A stretch of 33,408 nucleotides of DNA from Candidatus Firestoneibacteriota bacterium (GTDB taxonomy: Bacteria > Oederibacteriota > D2-FULL-39-29 > CAIOVX01). Each line of letters opens with the position of its first letter. Position 1 is the first letter of the stretch. Below, piece by piece: positions 15,409 through 23,362 of this stretch. The notes beneath the pieces were generated by a model, which ran no database searches, was not told the origin of the DNA, and saw nothing but the letters and a program-made list of their open reading frames with translations. The DNA lies in NCBI GenBank assembly GCA_903915125.1, contig CAIWRR010000016.1, positions 1 through 33,408 on the forward strand, given 5' to 3'. Made by a program: the position numbers and the translations under genes.

Positions 15409-16074
15409 CTAAAGTATTATATCTCCTGAATGCGCAAGCAGTTCTCTCATGTTGCGAACACAAGCATCCGGTTTAGCTCCTTTGATTTCGTCTTCAGAAG
15501 AATACCCTTCCAAGATACCGATAGTTTTTACTCCGTAGGCCTGTGCCGAACTAATATCAGTCCCGGCATCCCCGATCATTACAGCTGATTGCGGTTTTAC
15601 TCCGCCGTCTATCAGTTCTTTGAACATCCCTAACTTGTCAATCTTTCTTCCTGCGTGCATATCGGGGGTCATTACTTTCGAAAACAGGCCAAAACTCCCA
15701 AGTTTCTCGAAGAGGAAACCAAGATTTCTGGTCGGTTTGTTAGTGACCAGACCTAGTTTTTTTTCTTTTGAGGCCAGCAGGTCTATCAGCTCTTTCGCTC
15801 CCGGAAAAAACGCTGTCTTCTTGAAATCCTTGACGAGGTACATCTTCATGAACTCTTCTGTCAGGGTTTTTATCTCAGATTCGGTCACGTCCGGGGTCAA
15901 CACTTTCAACATAGTCGCCAGCGGAGGTCCGATTTTTACTGAGGCGGCATTAACGCCCATGAAACGCGGGATTGTGTTATAGGCCCTCTGCAGGTTATCA
16001 ATGATATCTCCGGCGCTGTCAACAAGAGTTCCGTCAAAGTCAAAGAAATACCAGGTGAAGTCGAGAAAGCGCAT
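15409..16074 (-). CDS. HAD-superfamily hydrolase (phosphoglycolate phosphatase-like)
   Basis: This is a cytosolic phosphatase of the HAD subfamily I with a helical cap. Motifs: YFFDFDGTLVDSAGD (nucleophile Asp and acid/base Asp), LVTNKPTRN (motif II Thr), Lys in the cap-following segment GRKIDKLGMF, and MIGDAGTDISSAQAYG (motif IV). The start at 16074 has AAGGAGA five bases upstream. The longer open frame to 16140 runs through a junction repeat and adds an unrelated hydrophobic stretch. The length of 221 aa is normal. It may release phosphate from a sugar-phosphate intermediate for the adjacent nucleotide-sugar genes, but its substrate cannot be read from sequence. Confidence 0.87.
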   Translation of the reverse strand: MRFLDFTWYFFDFDGTLVDSAGDIIDNLQRAYNTIPRFMGVNAASVKIGPPLATMLKVLTPDVTESEIKTLTEEFMKMYLVKDFKKTAFFPGAKELIDLLASKEKKLGLVTNKPTRNLGFLFEKLGSFGLFSKVMTPDMHAGRKIDKLGMFKELIDGGVKPQSAVMIGDAGTDISSAQAYGVKTIGILEGYSSEDEIKGAKPDACVRNMRELLAHSGDIIL

Positions 16075-16090
16075 AAATCTCCTTGAGAAC

Positions 16091-16196
16091 GCAAGCACCA
16101 AATCACAAGCACCAAGCACCAAATAAACGTCAAAAACCAAACAAAGAAAAGCACTTTTAGTCGTTTTGCAATTTGGTGCTTGGTATTTGGCGCTTA
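16091..16196. repeat. Inverted array of AAGCACCAAAT words at a gene junction
   Basis: The left arm (16091-16125) carries three CACCAAAT/CACCAAGC-type words. The right arm (16168-16196) carries the same words inverted (TTTGGTGCTTGG, TTTGGCGCTT). About 40 bases separate them, so the RNA could fold into a long imperfect hairpin. On the minus strand the array begins at the stop codon of the GT2 gene. Confidence 0.7.
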
Positions 16197-16907
16197 TTTA
16201 TCGCGTTTGCCTTTTATTAGGTAAAAATACCACTTCATGTATTTAGGTATCCATTTAAGCAATTTAAACCGCGATTTGCCTTTTTCCCTGTCGTACCATG
16301 TAGTTGGCAGCTCTGTTATTCTGCCGCCGTTTTTGAATACTTTTGCAGTAATCTCAGTTCCAATCTCAAAACCACCTTCACTCTCTACTTTCAATGGCTT
16401 TATTACCGAAAGCCTGTAAAGTTTATAACTGTTGGTTGTATCGTGAGTCGGTATTCCTGACAACCAGTGCATTGAAAGGCCTGCCAAGCGTGAAAGGAAC
16501 TGCTTGACCGGCGGCCCTCCGATAAGTTTCCCTCCCTTCATGTACCGCGAAGGACACACTATGTCATAACCCTTGTTTGCAAGCCCGACCATTTCATCAA
16601 GTATAGAATAATCATCAGACATATCAGCCATGGTAATCAGAACAAAATCCGCGGCAGAGGTTCTAAAACCTGTTTTAATGGCGTTGACAACGCCTCTCAC
16701 GGGGTTCAGAGAGAATTTTATTGGGAGCATAAGTTCCGGCGCAACATTTCGCGCGGCGGGTACGGTAGTGTCCTCAGGAAAATCGAAAACAATATTCACC
16801 TGAAACTCCGCGTCTGTTATTTTCCTTGTGTTTCTGTCTATAGCCCTTAGGGTTTCCCCGATATTCTCCGCTTCATTATATACAGGTATCACTATATCAA
16901 TCTTCAT
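16194..16907 (-). CDS. Glycosyltransferase family 2 (DPM1-like)
   Basis: It probably transfers a sugar to or from a polyprenyl-phosphate carrier during glycan assembly. Motifs: IDIVIPVYNEAENIGETL, VNIVFDFPEDTT (in place of the usual D-D-S-x-D-x-T), VLITMADMSDDYS (metal-binding region) and THDTTNSYKLYR. There is no C-terminal membrane domain. The ATG at 16907 has GGAAG nearby; an in-frame ATG at 16919 lies inside the GACRGAR-type junction repeat and would add four residues. The gene sits between the SDR epimerase and the HAD phosphatase, with repeat-filled gaps on both sides. Confidence 0.87.
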   Translation of the reverse strand: MKIDIVIPVYNEAENIGETLRAIDRNTRKITDAEFQVNIVFDFPEDTTVPAARNVAPELMLPIKFSLNPVRGVVNAIKTGFRTSAADFVLITMADMSDDYSILDEMVGLANKGYDIVCPSRYMKGGKLIGGPPVKQFLSRLAGLSMHWLSGIPTHDTTNSYKLYRLSVIKPLKVESEGGFEIGTEITAKVFKNGGRITELPTTWYDREKGKSRFKLLKWIPKYMKWYFYLIKGKRDK

Positions 16908-16945
16908 TCGGTCTTCCATCCTCAGTCTTCTGTCTGCCGGCTCCG

Positions 16946-16980
16946 CCGGATTGCTAATTACTGATTACTAATTGATAATT
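16946..16980. repeat. Five tandem heptamers (consensus RYTAATT)
   Basis: Plus-strand units are CCGGATT, GCTAATT, ACTGATT, ACTAATT and GATAATT, in exact 7-base register. The units differ by one to three bases, more like an array drifting from a common word than a fresh slippage product. It lies in the 16920-17049 junction between the SDR and GT2 genes. Confidence 0.7.
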
Positions 16981-17030
16981 AAAACTAACGAATTATTGAG
17001 CAAACCGTGCTAAATTCCCTGCTGGTCTTT

Positions 17031-17046
17031 AACCCTCCAACCCTCT
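17031..17046. repeat. Tandem octamer AACCCTCC/AACCCTCT just after the SDR stop codon
   Basis: Two octamer units start within a few bases of the stop codon at 17050. The unit AACCCTCT recurs at 30713-30720 in the rfbG-rfbH junction, so two distant junctions share a word family. Confidence 0.55.
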
Positions 17047-17049
17047 ACT

Positions 17050-18069
17050 TTATATTCCCCCAAGCTTAATCTGTTCTTTAATCCACGGGATAATCTCGTC
17101 AACCGCTTTCTCAAGACTTGTGTTCGCTTCATAGCCCAGCAGCACTTTTGCTTTAGCGACATCCGGAACCCTTAACTGGACATCGTGAGAAAATGGTTTG
17201 TCTGAAACATATCTAAAAGGCTTGTCTTTATTGATCTTCTTCCAAATGAGTTCCGCAAGTTCCAGGACCGTGGTCGACTTCGCAGTTGATATATTGAAGT
17301 CCTGATTCAAAGCCTCCGGTTTTTCAACGCAATATCTGATACCTTTCGCGAGGTCGCCGCCGTAAGTATAATGCCTGACCTGTTTTCCGTTGCCAAGCAG
17401 GTGTAGAGGGTCCTGTCCCTTCAGGATTTTCTGGCAGATATCGGGAACAACATGGCTGAGCGCAAGAGAAACATTGCCTGATTTTATTTCAACATCCGTA
17501 ACCGCCCGCTTCTCTCCTATACCAATGCAGTTGAAGGGACGGACAAGCGTGTATGGCAGTTTATACTGTTCAAAAGCGCCTTTTACAAAATACTCGGTGG
17601 CAAGCTTCTGGAAACCATAGGTGGAAAAGGGCGGAGGGCATTCAAGCTGGTGGCCTTCAGGGGTCGGATATTTGACCGCGTTCTCGTAAACCATGGAAGA
17701 AGACATAACTGTTATCTTTTTAAGTTTCGCGGCTTTATGCGCCCAGATTGCCGCGTCAAAAGCCGCCGCAGTTATCCTTTCATTCTCGGCAATCAGGTCA
17801 TACGCGAACTCATGAAAATATGAAATTCCGCCTATCATTGCAGCTCCGGCCATGAAATGCTCGCAGTCACCAAGGATGTCTTTCAACAGCTTAACATCTT
17901 TGGCATCGCCTTTGACGAACCTATACTTCGGGTTTTTGTCGTAGCTTTTATCTACATCGCCGTACTTGGAAAAATTGTCCAGCCCGACAACTTCCCAGCC
18001 GTGATCCAGAAACTCCTGAATCACATATCCGGCAATAAAACCCTTCGCTCCCGTCACTAATATCTTCAT
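17050..18069 (-). CDS. NAD-dependent epimerase/dehydratase (extended SDR)
   Basis: This is a nucleotide-sugar-modifying SDR, closest in look to UDP-hexose epimerases or decarboxylases. The N-terminal Rossmann motif is TGAKGFIAGYV (G-x-x-G-x-x-G), with LDNFSKYGDV in the NAD ribose region. The active site has SSSMVYE and YGFQK (Y-x3-K). RPFNCIGIGEKRA and VRHYTYGGDLAKGI are typical of the UDP-glucose epimerase/UDP-xylose group. At 339 aa it is complete. It lies next to the nucleotide-sugar dehydrogenase, so it may act on the resulting uronic acid. The exact reaction is not readable. Confidence 0.88.
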   Translation of the reverse strand: MKILVTGAKGFIAGYVIQEFLDHGWEVVGLDNFSKYGDVDKSYDKNPKYRFVKGDAKDVKLLKDILGDCEHFMAGAAMIGGISYFHEFAYDLIAENERITAAAFDAAIWAHKAAKLKKITVMSSSMVYENAVKYPTPEGHQLECPPPFSTYGFQKLATEYFVKGAFEQYKLPYTLVRPFNCIGIGEKRAVTDVEIKSGNVSLALSHVVPDICQKILKGQDPLHLLGNGKQVRHYTYGGDLAKGIRYCVEKPEALNQDFNISTAKSTTVLELAELIWKKINKDKPFRYVSDKPFSHDVQLRVPDVAKAKVLLGYEANTSLEKAVDEIIPWIKEQIKLGGI

Positions 18070-18091
18070 TTTCCCATCCTTTTTCTTTTTG

Positions 18092-18124
18092 GTTTACGTT
18101 ACGAACGTTATTAACGTTACAAAC
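18092..18124. repeat. Tandem nonamers (GTTAYNAAC)
   Basis: Plus-strand units GTTACGAAC, GTTATTAAC and GTTACAAAC follow a partial unit GTTTAC, all in 9-base register. Part of the array (AACGTTACAAAC) is repeated at 149-160. It occupies the short gap between the dehydrogenase stop and the SDR start. Confidence 0.75.
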
Positions 18125-18135
18125 AGCTTTGATTT

Positions 18136-19326
18136 TTATATCTTCGTGAACTTAATGTGATTCCACACATCCACCAGCACTTTCTTCCCAAACTTCAGTG
18201 TTTTGTACCTTTTATGCGGCGCCCCTATTATCACAATATCGGATCTCCTAATGAGTTCTTCGGCACGCAAAAAACCGGATTCCTTTATGTATTCATCGGA
18301 GCAATAGACCTCTTTCGCTTCCACCTCGGCAATTTTTTTGAGCTTATATGAAAGAGATTCTCTCTTGTCGTCGCTTTCGGCTTTAAAAGCCATTCCGAGT
18401 ATACCCACCTTCATTTTCGATAAATCAAATTTTTTCTTCAGCTGCTCTATCAGGAAATCCGGCAATCCTTCATTAACAAGCATCGCCGAATGCCCAAGGA
18501 AAAACCTGTTATTTGTAAAAGCAGAAATCTGCATAGTATCTTTAAAGAGACAGGGCCCGGCGGCAAACCCGGGCTTAGGAAAATTCTTTGTCCGCGGATA
18601 ATTCTTTGTCATGGCATTGTAAATCTTGAAGAAATCCGCGCCATATTCCTGGGCTATCATAAAAAATTGATTGGCTATTGCAAATTGAACATATCTCCAC
18701 GAATTAGTGAAAAGCTTTGCCAGCTCCGCTTCAAGCGGCGGAACCTCAATCATTTCTGCAGTCAGAGCGCTGAAAAGCTTTTTTGTTTCAGCGACAGCTT
18801 TCTTGTTGAAACCGGAGATTATCTGCGGCAATCCGTATAATTCTTCCATGGCTTTTCCTTCAAGAATTCTCTCCGGGCAGAAAACCACTTCCAGTTTTGG
18901 ATGCGCTTTTTTAAGGAAAACATTCAATTTGCCGGTTATCCCCGGGAAAAGCGTGCTCCTAAGGATTACAATCTGACCGTTCCTCAGATACGGCATTATC
19001 TGCTCAAAAAAGACCTTCATGTCGTGGAATCTCGGATTAAGATGTTCATCAACCGGAGTGCCAATTATAACTACTACGAACTTCGAGGAAATTATTGCCT
19101 CAGGCGAATTTGTAGTAAAAAGTTTCTTGCCAATAACTTTACGCAGTATCGGCTCGGCGTTTTCCTCAAGAAACGGCATCTTTCCGGAGTTAATATCCTC
19201 AATGGCTTTCTCGTTAATATCATAGATAATAACCCTCTTGCCTTTATTTGCAAAAGCAATGGAAAGAGGCAGCCCCACATGCCCGGCTCCGCCTATCACG
19301 CATACATCGTACCGCGCTTTCAACAT
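18136..19326 (-). CDS. Nucleotide-sugar dehydrogenase (UDP-glucose/UDP-ManNAc dehydrogenase family)
   Basis: It oxidises a UDP-sugar at C6 to the uronic acid using two NAD+. The N-terminal NAD domain has CVIGGAGHVGLPLSIAFA. The UDPGDH pattern continues with GTPVDEHLNPRF, ILRSTLFPG and VFCPERILEGKAMEEL. The catalytic Cys is in AGPCLFKDTMQIS, and the C-terminal UDP-binding domain has VGILGMAFKAESDDKRES. The PERILEG form is nearer UDP-N-acetylmannosamine dehydrogenases than classical Ugd. The start at 19326 has AAGGAG five bases upstream; the longer frame to 19407 is encoded by the octamer repeat and is rejected. At 396 aa the length is normal. Confidence 0.9.
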   Translation of the reverse strand: MLKARYDVCVIGGAGHVGLPLSIAFANKGKRVIIYDINEKAIEDINSGKMPFLEENAEPILRKVIGKKLFTTNSPEAIISSKFVVVIIGTPVDEHLNPRFHDMKVFFEQIMPYLRNGQIVILRSTLFPGITGKLNVFLKKAHPKLEVVFCPERILEGKAMEELYGLPQIISGFNKKAVAETKKLFSALTAEMIEVPPLEAELAKLFTNSWRYVQFAIANQFFMIAQEYGADFFKIYNAMTKNYPRTKNFPKPGFAAGPCLFKDTMQISAFTNNRFFLGHSAMLVNEGLPDFLIEQLKKKFDLSKMKVGILGMAFKAESDDKRESLSYKLKKIAEVEAKEVYCSDEYIKESGFLRAEELIRRSDIVIIGAPHKRYKTLKFGKKVLVDVWNHIKFTKI

Positions 19327-19340
19327 AATAACTCCTTGTT

Positions 19341-19431
19341 TTAGATGCTCGGACGCGCAGATGTGCGGATGCGCGGCAATGTTTTCATGTTTTGTCTTAC
19401 TGCGCATCTGCGCTTCCGCGCGTCTGCGCCT
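19341..19431. mobile_element. MITE-like hairpin element built of GYGCRGAT octamers
   Basis: The left arm (19355-19374) and right arm (19410-19429) are inverted copies of tandem octamers matching 17 of 20 bases, separated by about 35 AT-richer bases. On the minus strand the element starts directly after the TAG stop of the sugar transferase. The arms are the same word family as those flanking the S23 gene at 31830-31859 and 32315-32344, so this could be a gene-less relative. No transposase or target duplication is evident. Confidence 0.5.
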
Positions 19432-20829
19432 CTAGTACGCTCCTTCTCTCTTCAAAACCACCTTCACCGTCTTTATCAGAATCACAATATCCAACCAGAG
19501 CGACCAGTTCTGGATGTACCAGGCATCAAGCACCAGCCTTTCGCTGAAAGATTTCTTGTTGCGGCCTGATACCTGCCAAAGGCCGGAGAGTCCAGGATTA
19601 ACTTCTGTAATGGTTCCAAAATAATTCCCTATATCTTTCTTTTCTCTTGGCAAATACGGCCTCGGCCCCACCAGGCTCATATCTCCGCAAACTATGTTAA
19701 AGATTTGCGGGAGTTCGTCCATGCTGTATTTCCTTATAAACCGTCCGACACCCGTAACTCTCGGGTCTTTCCTCAGTTTAAAATAGGTCTTCCACTCACA
19801 TGCAAGCTTTTTATTTGATTTGAGCGCGGCACGGAGTATCTCTGCGGCGTTTATATACATACTTCGAAACTTGATGCATTTAAAGTTATGGCCATCCCTG
19901 CCGATGCGTTCTTCGACCCAAAAAGCCGGACCGCGCGAATTGATTTTAATTACAAGGGCTATGAGCGCAATAAAAGGAAGCATAAGAATCACGAGCGGTA
20001 CGCTTATCAAAAGGTCAAAGATCCTTTTGACGAACATGTTGAACCACTTTTTGAGATTATTCCTTACGTTTAGTATCAGAAGCTGGCTCTCAAAATGAAA
20101 ATCCATATCGCTCTCAAAAAACGGTATCCCGAGCAAATCAGGGATAAAAGACACACGGTGAACTCTTTTCTGCAGGCTGTTTACGAGACCAATCATCTTT
20201 TTGGCGTTCATACTGGGTATGGCCACAATAACTTCAAGTTTTGGCGTCAGGAATTTTTCTATTTCGGATATCTTACCGAGAATTTTAACGCCTTTAATGC
20301 TCTTGCCTGCCTTACCCGGTCCGTCGTCGAGAAAACCAATAACTTCACAACCCATGCTCTTTTCTGCCAGGTAGGACTCGAGCAGAACCCTGCCTGTCGT
20401 TCCGGCGCCTATTATCAGCACTTTTCTTTTATTTAGTCCGGCAGCAAAAAAAAGTCTCTTTGCGTAATATCTCAGCAGCGGAAAAATCCAGACACCATTC
20501 AGGAAAGTGAGCACAAGGATGGTCCTTGAAACGGTAGCCGTCATCTTGCCTAAAGAGACAATCGCAAGCACGCTGATTGTTGCAAGTAACGCAGCTTTCC
20601 AGGTTATTTTGATCTCTTCCCAGAGCGGCAAGCGTTTCGTGTAAAGATTTTCATACCAGAAAAAGAAAACAAATATTACCGGCAGCCACACGGGATTAAA
20701 AACTGCAAGCGGGAGGCGCTCAGGCAGCGCCAAATAGTTTGGGAAAATAAAACATCTTATGTAATAGGATAACTGATAGGAACAGAAGATTCCGAAGACA
20801 TCGGTTATCAGCAGCAGTAAAAGCCCCAT
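19432..20829 (-). CDS. Initiating sugar-phosphate transferase (WbaP/WcaJ-like polyprenyl glycosylphosphotransferase)
   Basis: It starts glycan repeat-unit synthesis by moving a sugar-1-phosphate from its nucleotide carrier to undecaprenyl phosphate. About four N-terminal membrane segments (residues 1-110) are followed by a CoA-binding-like Rossmann domain (KVLIIGAGTTGRVLLESYL). A membrane re-entrant helix (DLLISVPLVILMLPFIAL) leads into the catalytic Bac_transf domain: VEERIGRDGHNFKCIKFRSM, YSMDELPQIFNIVCGDMS, LVGPRPYLP and PGLSGLWQVSGRN. At 465 aa it matches WbaP-type proteins. The start shares one base with the stop of the GtrB-like gene (TAATG). It likely defines the reducing-end sugar of the O-antigen. 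Confidence 0.92.
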   Translation of the reverse strand: MGLLLLLITDVFGIFCSYQLSYYIRCFIFPNYLALPERLPLAVFNPVWLPVIFVFFFWYENLYTKRLPLWEEIKITWKAALLATISVLAIVSLGKMTATVSRTILVLTFLNGVWIFPLLRYYAKRLFFAAGLNKRKVLIIGAGTTGRVLLESYLAEKSMGCEVIGFLDDGPGKAGKSIKGVKILGKISEIEKFLTPKLEVIVAIPSMNAKKMIGLVNSLQKRVHRVSFIPDLLGIPFFESDMDFHFESQLLILNVRNNLKKWFNMFVKRIFDLLISVPLVILMLPFIALIALVIKINSRGPAFWVEERIGRDGHNFKCIKFRSMYINAAEILRAALKSNKKLACEWKTYFKLRKDPRVTGVGRFIRKYSMDELPQIFNIVCGDMSLVGPRPYLPREKKDIGNYFGTITEVNPGLSGLWQVSGRNKKSFSERLVLDAWYIQNWSLWLDIVILIKTVKVVLKREGAY

Positions 20830-21776
20830 TATTTTTGTTCTTTATCATCGAAATTTATTCTTTCTTTCTCGATGACAAGCGGGCGTTTAAGTACCTGTGT
20901 ATAGATAGAACCTATATATTCGCCCAGAATCCCGATAAAAAAGAGCTGAACCGAACCGAAGAAGAAAAGCCCGATAATGAGCGGCGCGAAACCAAAAAGG
21001 AATTTGTCCCAAAAAACCAGCTTAGCAACGAGATAGACCAGCGATATTATTATGCTGAGCAATGAAAGAATAAACCCGAGCATAGTTGCCAGTCTTAAAG
21101 GCAGTTTGGAATGATTTGTTATTCCGAGCATAGCCATGTCGTAAAGCGAATAAAAGTTATTCTTGGTGATTCCTCTCTGCCTCGCCGGCTGGAAATACTC
21201 AATTTCCGCCCTCTCAAATCCGATATCGCAGATTAATCCCCGGAAATACGGGTATGGGTCTCCTATTCCCCTCAGCGTCATGATTATTTTCTTATCATAA
21301 AGCCCAAACCCGGTGAAATTCTCCGTCAGTTCAACTTCAGAAATTTTATTAATAAAGCGGTAGAAAACTTTCCTCACAAGAAACATTGATTTCTTTTCCG
21401 CGCTTTGCTTCTTGACTCCGACGACAATCTTATAACCCTCTTCCCATTTGGCGATAAAATCCTTTATAAGCTCGGGAGGATCCTGAAGGTCGGCAGAAAG
21501 AGTCATGGCGGCATCGCCGGTTGCCTGCAGCATAGCGTAATAAGGCGATCTTATGTGCCCGAAGTTACGCGAGTTGACAATAAGTTTCACCCTCTTGTCT
21601 AAAGCGGCAATTCCTTTAACTATCTCAACGGTATGGTCTGTAGAGCAGTTATCTATGTAAATATGCTCGTAATCAAACGCCGGGAGCGCGGCAAAGACCT
21701 TCTTTATCCGGGAATATATTTCAAACGCATTTTCCTCTTCATTGAAACAGGGAGTGATAATGCTTATTTTTTTCAT
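20829..21776 (-). CDS. GtrB-like polyprenyl-phosphate glycosyltransferase (GT2)
   Basis: It loads a sugar onto undecaprenyl phosphate at the cytoplasmic face, for later O-antigen decoration in the periplasm. Motifs: ISIITPCFNEEENAFEIY, HIYIDNCSTDHT, MTLSADLQDPPELI (D-x-D) and TENFTGFGLYDKK. Two C-terminal membrane hairpins follow (about 225-285). The ATG at 21776 overlaps the gtrA-like stop by four bases (ATGA). A longer open frame upstream to 21869 lies inside that gene and is rejected. The pairing with a GtrA-like flippase supports the assignment. The third component, a specific GtrC-type transferase, is not identified here. Confidence 0.9.
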   Translation of the reverse strand: MKKISIITPCFNEEENAFEIYSRIKKVFAALPAFDYEHIYIDNCSTDHTVEIVKGIAALDKRVKLIVNSRNFGHIRSPYYAMLQATGDAAMTLSADLQDPPELIKDFIAKWEEGYKIVVGVKKQSAEKKSMFLVRKVFYRFINKISEVELTENFTGFGLYDKKIIMTLRGIGDPYPYFRGLICDIGFERAEIEYFQPARQRGITKNNFYSLYDMAMLGITNHSKLPLRLATMLGFILSLLSIIISLVYLVAKLVFWDKFLFGFAPLIIGLFFFGSVQLFFIGILGEYIGSIYTQVLKRPLVIEKERINFDDKEQK

Positions 21777-22282
21777 TCGGCCGACTCCTTCTTCCTGAAG
21801 ACAAATTTCTTTTGGAGTAAAAACACTACCACAGCAATAGGGACCGAGAGCAGCGCGGCGGCAAAACAATCAATCATTTTCGACGCATCAAAACTAATCA
21901 GGAACGGCAACAATTTCCTGACAAGCAACGTAAGCTGATTGTTGACTATATTCGTGTTGACAATCCTGAGAAAACCTACGTTCAGCACATAGGTGAATGC
22001 ATAAACCGCCAGGAATCTGTAGAACAACGATTTGTCATTGTTCTTAAAAACAAACCTTCCGGTGGTCTTGAAGTTGAAGAGTATTCCCAATATCTGCGAA
22101 AGCAAACTCGCGATTGCATAGTGAACCCCAAAATACCTCAGCAAAGCGAAGGTGCCGATTCCAAAAGCAGTATTAATTACCCCTACAAAGGCGAACCTTA
22201 CAAAAGTACGGTTCTTCTTGTTGAGCTCTTCCCTTATTTTAGAGACAAATCTCGGGTTCTTAGACTTTTTTAGACTTGTCAA
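21773..22282 (-). CDS. GtrA-family membrane protein (probable polyprenyl-P-sugar flippase)
   Basis: This small membrane protein is thought to flip undecaprenyl-phosphate-linked sugars. It has four hydrophobic segments and the GtrA pattern FVRFAFVGVINTAFGIGTF, then LGILFNFKTTGRFVFK. At 169 aa it is slightly long because of a basic N-terminal tail. The start is a TTG at 22282 with AGAGG six bases upstream, which makes it overlap the radical SAM gene by 23 bases; no better ATG exists before the first membrane segment. It is coupled to the GtrB-like gene by ATGA. Confidence 0.85.
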   Translation of the reverse strand: MTSLKKSKNPRFVSKIREELNKKNRTFVRFAFVGVINTAFGIGTFALLRYFGVHYAIASLLSQILGILFNFKTTGRFVFKNNDKSLFYRFLAVYAFTYVLNVGFLRIVNTNIVNNQLTLLVRKLLPFLISFDASKMIDCFAAALLSVPIAVVVFLLQKKFVFRKKESAE

Positions 22283-23345
22283 TTAGATCCTCTTTTGTAA
22301 ACACTTCAGCCACGGCGACCGGCAGCTGCTTCCCGTAGATTTTCTTCTCTTCAACTTCGCTAATAAACTGCCTGTCTTCCGCTATCAGGCAGGTATCAAT
22401 ATGCTTGCCAAAGTATTTGATGTTCATGCCTCTCGCTATGATATCTTTTAACGGCTCTTCAAATACATTTCCTAGCGAGACATGTATGTATGGGCAAGGC
22501 ATAACGTCTCCGTACTTCGTTATTGAGACCATGCGCTTGACCGCGATACAGCCCAAGTCCAGACCATATGAAGGCGTAAGGTGGGTGAATACTTTGTATT
22601 TTTTCTCCAGCTCGCGCATATGCGCCATATCTTCCTTTGTAACCATTATGTCAGTATTACCGGTCCAGTCTCCCACAGGTTTCGCATAGGTTACAAAAAC
22701 CGGGACATCTTTCCCTTTCGCGAACTTTAGAAATTCCTCGAACTCATCTGAACGGATCCTCTGTTTTGTAACCACAGTGGCAATAATGAGGCTTAGGCCG
22801 GCCTTTTTAGCAGCGTCTATCGCTTTAACTGCTCTTGCGTGTGAACCTTCCTTACGACGAAACTCATCGTGCCCTTTTGCCGAGAGACTGTCCAACGAAA
22901 GCTGAATCTTGTCAATACCTATGGCCTTCAGGTGTTTCGCTTTTTCCTCATCCAGGTACCAGCCGTTAGTATCTGAAGTAATATAGAATTTCTGCGGGTC
23001 TAAGGCCTTTACAACCTCATCAAGATCAGGGAAAACCAGCGGCTCACCGCCGGTAATGACTATATGAGCGAGCCCCATCTCATCCGCCTGCCGTGAAAGC
23101 TCCGCGACATCCTTAATGGTAAAAAACCTGTCAGGGTTCTTGCCGCGCAGTTTAGTTATGCAGCAGTGCTCGCATTTGAAATTGCACCTGTAATCATATT
23201 GAAACTGAAGTATCGCTATACTCTCGCCCTTCTTAACTTTTTCGTCATATTTCATTATTTTTTCATAGACGTACGGCTTTTCCTTTTTTAGACTGCCGCG
23301 CTTTGCCAGTTCTTCCGGTGTAAGGGTCCCAGCTTGTTCAGACAT
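22260..23345 (-). CDS. Radical SAM protein (twitch/SPASM-like C-terminus)
   Basis: This is a radical S-adenosylmethionine enzyme of unknown substrate. The 4Fe-4S motif is CNFKCEHC (C54, C58, C61), followed by HIVITGGEPLVFPDL (GGEP SAM motif), FYITSDTNGWYL and IQLSLDSLSAKGHDEFR. A C-terminal segment, CIAVKRMVSITKYGDVMPCPY, resembles part of an auxiliary cluster-binding SPASM/twitch domain but has fewer Cys than a full one. At 361 aa it is typical. AGGAGA lies about nine bases upstream of the start. Placed between a sugar methyltransferase and a flippase, it may carry out a deoxygenation, epimerisation or methyl-type modification of a sugar, which is inference from context only. Confidence 0.87.
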   Translation of the reverse strand: MSEQAGTLTPEELAKRGSLKKEKPYVYEKIMKYDEKVKKGESIAILQFQYDYRCNFKCEHCCITKLRGKNPDRFFTIKDVAELSRQADEMGLAHIVITGGEPLVFPDLDEVVKALDPQKFYITSDTNGWYLDEEKAKHLKAIGIDKIQLSLDSLSAKGHDEFRRKEGSHARAVKAIDAAKKAGLSLIIATVVTKQRIRSDEFEEFLKFAKGKDVPVFVTYAKPVGDWTGNTDIMVTKEDMAHMRELEKKYKVFTHLTPSYGLDLGCIAVKRMVSITKYGDVMPCPYIHVSLGNVFEEPLKDIIARGMNIKYFGKHIDTCLIAEDRQFISEVEEKKIYGKQLPVAVAEVFTKEDLIDKSKKV

Positions 23346-23362
23346 AATGTAGTCTCCTATGA

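Noticed and set aside
16075-16140. A longer start for the HAD gene with a hydrophobic N-terminal leader.
   Set aside because: The extension is encoded by the CACCAAAT repeat; the ATG at 16074 has a strong ribosome site right before FDFDGT.
16920-18124. Possible CRISPR array at the tandem repeats.
   Set aside because: Units are only 7 to 9 bases, abut one another without spacers and are degenerate; no cas genes are present.
19327-19407. The upstream start for the nucleotide-sugar dehydrogenase.
   Set aside because: It is encoded by the octamer hairpin element and precedes a strong AAGGAG-ATG start at 19326.
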